DNA of 64,000 bases. It comes from Nocardia rhizosphaerihabitans. GTDB taxonomy: Bacteria > Actinomycetota > Actinomycetes > Mycobacteriales > Mycobacteriaceae. Within the stretch, counting starts at the first letter, position 1, and each line of letters opens with the position of its first letter. The stretch spans positions 349,743 to 413,742 of the forward strand of contig NZ_BMNE01000005.1 of the NCBI RefSeq assembly GCF_014646295.1, written 5' to 3'. This document shows positions 60,170 through 64,000 of this stretch, piece by piece. A program made the translations under genes and the position numbers. The notes beneath the pieces were generated by a model. The model ran no database searches. It was not told where the DNA came from and saw nothing but the letters and a program-made list of their open reading frames with translations.

Positions 60170-62068
60170 ATGGAACAGTCGGCTACGGGAGCCGTGACCG
60201 AATCGAACGATCGGCGCGAGGCCGCGCCGGAATCGCTGCGCGGGGAACACGCGGCGCCGGAGCGGCTGGTGCTGGCCAGGGGCATATTCACCGGTCCGTC
60301 GGCCCGGGTCAGCGACGAGCTCTACGCCGTCGTCAAGGGCGGCGCCGCGGTTCGCGAGCGCCTGGCGCTGCACCTGCCCAAGGGCGCCACCGCGCACACC
60401 AACACCTACTTCGGCCGCTTCGCCGCCAGCTACTGGCAGCGCTGGACCACCGTCACCGAGGTGACGGTGGGCGCGACCCTCGAGGTCGGTGACAAGGCCA
60501 ACGTGCGCCTGGTCGCCTCCGACATCGCCGGCCACCGCCGCATCATCGCCTCGCTCGTGGCAACCAGCAGCGGGCGCGTCAGCCTGAGCGCCCCGCTCGA
60601 CCAGTACGTCGACGGTGGCGCGCTGTGGCTCGAGTTCGACGCCATCGGCGGTCCGCTCGACATCACCGAGCTCGCCTGGACCGCGCAGGCGCCGGAGAAG
60701 GTCCGTCCGGTCGCGATCGCGATCTGCACCTTCAACCGGGCCGAGGACTGCGCGCACACCGTGGCCGCGCTGGCCTCGGACGCGACCGTGCTGGCCGCCA
60801 TCGACGCGGTCTACGTCGTCGACCAGGGCACCGACCTGGTCGAGAACCGGCCGCTGTTCCAGCAGGTTCGCCCCGATTTCGGCGACAAGCTGCGCTACAT
60901 CCGCCAGCCCAACCTCGGCGGCGCCGGTGGCTTCACCCGCGGCCTGTACGAGGTGTCGGCGGCCAACGAGCACGCCGACGTCATCCTGATGGACGACGAC
61001 ATCCTCTGCGAGCCCGAGACCGTGCTGCGGTTGCAGGCCTTCGCCAACCTGACCGTCGAACCGACCCTGGTCGGCGCGCAGATGCTGTTCCTGCTCAACC
61101 CCGACTACCTCAATGTCGGCGCGGAGGAGGTGCACCTGCACGAGCTCAAGCACGGGCAGAAGGTGCCCAAGGCGCTGCGCAACACCTCCATGCTCAAGAA
61201 GAACCAGGAGCGCCGCGTCGACGCCGGCTACAACGCCTGGTGGACCTGCCTGATCCCGGCCGAGGTGGTCGCCAAGATCGGCCTGCCGGTGCCGATCTTC
61301 TTCCAGTGGGACGACGTCGAGTACGGCATCCGCGCGCGCGAGCACGGTTTCGTCACCGTCACCCTGCCCAACGCGGCCGTCTGGCACGCCGACTTCTACT
61401 GGAAGGACTACGACGACTGGGCGCGCTACTTCTCCACGCGCAACTCGCTCATCGTCGGCTCCCTGCACACCGATCTCGACGGCAAGGCGATCACGCGCGA
61501 GTTCTTCCGCTACATCGCCGAGCATCTCGTCGGCATGCAGTACGGCCTGGTGCACACCACCCTGCAGGGCATCGAGGACTTCATGAAGGGCCCGAAGGTG
61601 CTGCGCGACGGCGGCATCGACGCCCTCGCCGCCGCCCGCGGCACCCGCGGCGACTACCCCGAGACGATCAAGCACCCCGCCGCGACCCCGCCGGTGAACT
61701 CCGCCGACATCCAGGTCCGCCGGGCCAGTGGTGAACCGAGCCGGGTCACCCTGGTGCTGATCAAGCGCGCGATCACCCAGTGGACCGGACGCACCCAGCC
61801 CGGCCTGATCGGAGTCACCCGCGAGGACGCGCACTGGTGGCACGTCGGCCTGTTCGACCACGTCGTCGTCACCGACGCCTCGCAGTCCGGCGTCCGCGTG
61901 CGCCGCCGCGACAAGGCCCGCGCCCGCGCCCTGCTCATCCGCACCTACCGCACCCTGCGCAAGCTCCGCAAGGAACTGCCCGCCCTGCAGGCCGAGTACC
62001 GCGCCGCAGTCCCCGAGCTCACCAGCCGCGAGAACTGGGCCAGGCTGTACGGCATCGACCCCAGCTGA
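60170..62068 (+). CDS. glfT2: Galactofuranosyltransferase GlfT2
   Basis: A 632-residue protein (M. tuberculosis GlfT2 637). N-terminal beta-rich region, then a GT2-type domain (ICTFNRAEDC, the metal triad MDDDI, FFQWDDVEYGIR, catalytic His in VWHADFYWKD) and a helical C-terminal tail. It polymerises galactan from UDP-galactofuranose on the cytosolic face. GAGGA is 5 nt before the ATG at 60170, fixing the start. Lies next to the second GtrA gene; ends at a strong terminator. Confidence 0.95.
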   Translation: MEQSATGAVTESNDRREAAPESLRGEHAAPERLVLARGIFTGPSARVSDELYAVVKGGAAVRERLALHLPKGATAHTNTYFGRFAASYWQRWTTVTEVTVGATLEVGDKANVRLVASDIAGHRRIIASLVATSSGRVSLSAPLDQYVDGGALWLEFDAIGGPLDITELAWTAQAPEKVRPVAIAICTFNRAEDCAHTVAALASDATVLAAIDAVYVVDQGTDLVENRPLFQQVRPDFGDKLRYIRQPNLGGAGGFTRGLYEVSAANEHADVILMDDDILCEPETVLRLQAFANLTVEPTLVGAQMLFLLNPDYLNVGAEEVHLHELKHGQKVPKALRNTSMLKKNQERRVDAGYNAWWTCLIPAEVVAKIGLPVPIFFQWDDVEYGIRAREHGFVTVTLPNAAVWHADFYWKDYDDWARYFSTRNSLIVGSLHTDLDGKAITREFFRYIAEHLVGMQYGLVHTTLQGIEDFMKGPKVLRDGGIDALAAARGTRGDYPETIKHPAATPPVNSADIQVRRASGEPSRVTLVLIKRAITQWTGRTQPGLIGVTREDAHWWHVGLFDHVVVTDASQSGVRVRRRDKARARALLIRTYRTLRKLRKELPALQAEYRAAVPELTSRENWARLYGIDPS

Positions 62069-62080
62069 GTCCGAAAGCTG

Positions 62081-62114
62081 CACGCCGCGCCGGAATTCGT
62101 TCCGGCGCGGCGTG
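62081..62114 (+). terminator. Terminator after glfT2
   Basis: CACGCCGCGCCGGA / TCCGGCGCGGCGTG, 14-bp perfect arms, 6-nt loop, then TTTCGTTTTG. Confidence 0.85.
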
Positions 62115-62134
62115 TTTCGTTTTGTGCGACGGGG

Positions 62135-63265
62135 TCAGCCCACCAGGATCAGCACGAACATCAACAGGAAGACCAGCGCGAGCACCGCGAACGGCAGCGC
62201 CATGAACAGCAGACCGGGTGTCTTCTGCGGCTCCGGCCCGATCGCGCCTTTCAGGAAGATGACCGCGGGCGGCTTGTAGTAGACCTTGCTCCCCGGCCCA
62301 TGCCCGACCGGAACCTGGATCTCCGCAGGCCCCATCTCCGACAGCCACGGCGTCACCACGCGCACGTGATACTGCCCCGGCCCGACCGGCACATGAGTCT
62401 GCCCCCACCGCGCATCCGGCACCGGCTGACCGTTGACGAAGATCTTCGGCTTGACCAGCGCCAGCATGAACGAGATCCACGGATACGACGAATCCACCGT
62501 GATCCCAGGCGGATTCGGCCCTTGCCGCGGCGCGCCCTGAGGCGGCTGCCCGAACTGGCCGGGTGCGCCCTGCGGTGGGTAACCGGCCCCGGACTGCCCG
62601 AACCGCGGCTGATCGCCCTGAGCCCCGGCGAATCCGTCAAAAGAGCCGGCCCCCGCCGGAGGACGCTGCGGAGGCGGGAATCCCGGCTGCGCGGGTCCAC
62701 CCTGCGGCTGGCCGTACCGCTGCGGAGCGCCCTGCGCGGGACCGAGACCGGTTGGCGGAGTGTGTGGTTGGCCGAAAGCGGGGTTATGCGGCTGGCCCGG
62801 TGGCGGGATCTGCGGCTGACCGGGGGCCGAAACGGCCGGTCCCGCAGGCGGACGGCCGAATCCGGGTGGCGGCGCGCCGGGGCCGGGCTGGCCGTACCCG
62901 GGAGCCGGAGCGCCTGGGCCAGGCTGGCCGAACCCAGGAGAGGGAGTGCCTGGTCCGAAAGGGGGCTGGCCGAATCCGGGTGGCGGCGCGCCTGGGCCCG
63001 GCTGTGCGAAACCAGGAGCTGGAGTCCCGTGCCCCGCAGGCGGCTGACCGAACCCGGGTGGCGCACCGGGCCCGCCGAATCCCGGTGGAGCGACTCCCGG
63101 GCGACCGTGGCCGGGCTGTGGGATGTCCGGCCTGCTCACCGACCACTGGTCGCCGGTGTGGGGCCGGATCAGGCTGGGTTGCGGTGTGCCACCGCCTGTT
63201 TCGCCGACATCGGCGCGAGCCGAATCGGCGGGGTGTGGTGATGGGAAATCGCCGGGGCTACTCAT
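62135..63265 (-). CDS. Pro/Gly-repeat protein with C-terminal membrane anchor
   Basis: A 376-residue protein. The first two thirds (about 45-255) are low-complexity, built from a unit like PGFGQPGPGAPPPG repeated many times with variations. Then a folded region (about 255-345) with KIFVNGQPVPDARWGQTHV, resembling PEGA-like carbohydrate or peptide-binding folds, and a last hydrophobic helix that anchors it in the membrane. Likely a surface or periplasmic protein that reaches through the wall; function unknown. GGAGGGATGA precedes the ATG. Confidence 0.8.
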   Translation of the reverse strand: MSSPGDFPSPHPADSARADVGETGGGTPQPSLIRPHTGDQWSVSRPDIPQPGHGRPGVAPPGFGGPGAPPGFGQPPAGHGTPAPGFAQPGPGAPPPGFGQPPFGPGTPSPGFGQPGPGAPAPGYGQPGPGAPPPGFGRPPAGPAVSAPGQPQIPPPGQPHNPAFGQPHTPPTGLGPAQGAPQRYGQPQGGPAQPGFPPPQRPPAGAGSFDGFAGAQGDQPRFGQSGAGYPPQGAPGQFGQPPQGAPRQGPNPPGITVDSSYPWISFMLALVKPKIFVNGQPVPDARWGQTHVPVGPGQYHVRVVTPWLSEMGPAEIQVPVGHGPGSKVYYKPPAVIFLKGAIGPEPQKTPGLLFMALPFAVLALVFLLMFVLILVG

Positions 63266-63355
63266 TCATCCCTCCCGGATAGCGAACCGTGCGCCCGCAC
63301 CCTATCGCGCTACCGCACCCGCGTCCGGGCGAGCGCGGCTCCACCGGATGAACAA

Positions 63356-63416
63356 GATCACCACGCTCTGGTGCGGGTCGGCACTCGGCCGATGCTTACA
63401 CCAGAGCGTGGTGATC
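63356..63416. terminator. 18-bp inverted repeat after rsgA
   Basis: GATCACCACGCTCTGGTG and its exact complement, 25-nt loop, 16 nt past the rsgA stop. Long loop for a terminator, but placement fits. Confidence 0.55.
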
Positions 63417-63431
63417 ATTTGTCCAGGTGGG

Positions 63432-64000
63432 TTAGCGGTGGCCGCGTTCGCGGTATCGGCGGCGCTGTTGTTTGGCGATGGTGCGCCAGGCCTGGGCGCG
63501 TTCGGCGGCGAGGCGCTTGTCGGTGCGGGCCGCCATCCATTCGTTCTCCTTGGCCAGTTTTCGATAGCTCGTCAAGCGGCGTTCGGGGAGGGTGCCGTCG
63601 GCGAGGGCGGCGAGAACCGCGCAGCCGGGTTCGGTCTGGTGCGCGCAGTCGGCGAAACGGCATTCGGCGGCGAGGGATTCGATGTCACTGAATGTCTTGC
63701 CGATGCCCTCGGCCGCGTCGTACAGGCCGATGCCACGCAGTCCCGGAGTGTCGATGAGTGTGCCGCCGCCGGGGAGCGGACGGAGCTCACGGTGCACCGT
63801 GGTGTGGCGGCCCTTGCCGTCTACCGCGCGAACGGCGTTGGTGGCGAACACCTGCGCGCCGAGCAGGGCATTGGCGAGGGTCGATTTGCCCGCACCGGAC
63901 GGGCCGATCAAGGCGACCGTTCCGGTGAGCGAAGCGGTGAGCACATCCAAGCCGACATCGGCGGAGGCACTCACCGCGAGCACCGTGGCCCCGGGTGCGA
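63432..64000 (-). CDS. rsgA: Ribosome small subunit-dependent GTPase RsgA, N-terminal part outside window
   Basis: C-terminal part of about 189 residues. Circularly permuted GTPase: G1 GPSGAGKST, G3 DTPGLRG, then the zinc site CRFADCAHQTEPGC and a basic tail. RsgA (YjeQ) acts in 30S maturation. The frame stays open to the right edge; the OB-fold and G4 motif must lie beyond it. Confidence 0.93.
   Translation of the reverse strand, partial: APGATVLAVSASADVGLDVLTASLTGTVALIGPSGAGKSTLANALLGAQVFATNAVRAVDGKGRHTTVHRELRPLPGGGTLIDTPGLRGIGLYDAAEGIGKTFSDIESLAAECRFADCAHQTEPGCAVLAALADGTLPERRLTSYRKLAKENEWMAARTDKRLAAERAQAWRTIAKQQRRRYRERGHR

Noticed and set aside
62530..63110. Periodic DNA that could be mistaken for a CRISPR or tandem repeat element
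   Set aside because: It codes for the Pro/Gly repeats of the gene at 62135; unit length varies and spacers are absent.
1..64000. tRNA/rRNA genes, insertion sequences, integrase or phage modules
   Set aside because: Intergenic regions were read for cloverleaf-like or terminal-repeat patterns and coding frames for transposase motifs; none found. Covariance-model search was not possible.

Overview
The window is high-GC actinobacterial chromosome from a mycolic-acid-containing organism, most likely Nocardia (Rhodococcus is the main alternative). It carries the mycolate-condensing set fadD32-pks13-accD4, an LGFP-repeat mycolyltransferase, arabinogalactan genes (two Emb-type arabinosyltransferases, aftA, dprE1, dprE2, glfT2) and rhamnose genes (rmlA, rmlB, rmlC). 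Only two Emb paralogues, instead of the mycobacterial embCAB trio, and LGFP repeats on the mycolyltransferase argue against Mycobacterium. This assignment rests on gene content and remembered family features, not on a database search.

Layout. (1) 1-12.3 kb: a lipopeptide-type NRPS locus. The rightward operon has an NRPS cut by the window edge (C-A-T-C-T-TE), a stand-alone ACP, a fatty-acyl-AMP ligase and an ABC-2 permease, with overlapping stop/start codons from the ACP onward. It meets a convergent operon of a type II thioesterase, an SDR and a second NRPS (degenerate C-like, A, T). Hand-read specificity codes point to Ser for the large NRPS and Thr for the small one. The last module of the large NRPS has no A domain, so the two proteins look complementary. 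(2) 12.3-26.1 kb: mycolic acid core: mycolyltransferase, DUF732 lipoprotein, cutinase-like Rv3802c homologue, an inserted F420-type oxidoreductase, then fadD32-pks13-accD4. (3) 26.2-43.2 kb: a cyclophilin, a secreted protein, two convergent Emb genes flanking a newly noticed 53-codon ORF, several small genes, a WYL regulator with a divergent DinB-like gene, aftA, dprE2, dprE1 and a GtrA protein. (4) 43.2-51.1 kb: mixed metabolism and regulation: FMN-binding PNPOx-type protein, molybdopterin oxidoreductase, small secreted protein, possible primase-polymerase-derived protein, membrane protein, XRE/DUF5753 regulator, and a MarR/MFS divergent pair. (5) 51.1-64.0 kb: rmlC-rmlA, an esterase, two tandemly duplicated glycine-rich secreted proteins, rmlB, a GtrB/GtrA/GT-C-like glycosylation set beside glfT2, a Pro/Gly-repeat membrane protein, and rsgA running off the right edge.

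How the parts fit. FadD32 activates the meromycolic acid, AccD4 takes part in making the carboxylated alpha-branch, Pks13 condenses them, and the LGFP mycolyltransferase moves mycolates onto trehalose or arabinogalactan. GlfT2, AftA, the DprE pair and the Emb proteins build arabinogalactan, and Rml enzymes supply the rhamnose of its linker. The NRPS locus shares a short divergent promoter with the mycolyltransferase. A similar inverted repeat (CGGTC-N8-GACCG core) lies there and again upstream of fadD32, hinting at common control. No tRNA, rRNA, CRISPR array, insertion sequence or integrase was seen.
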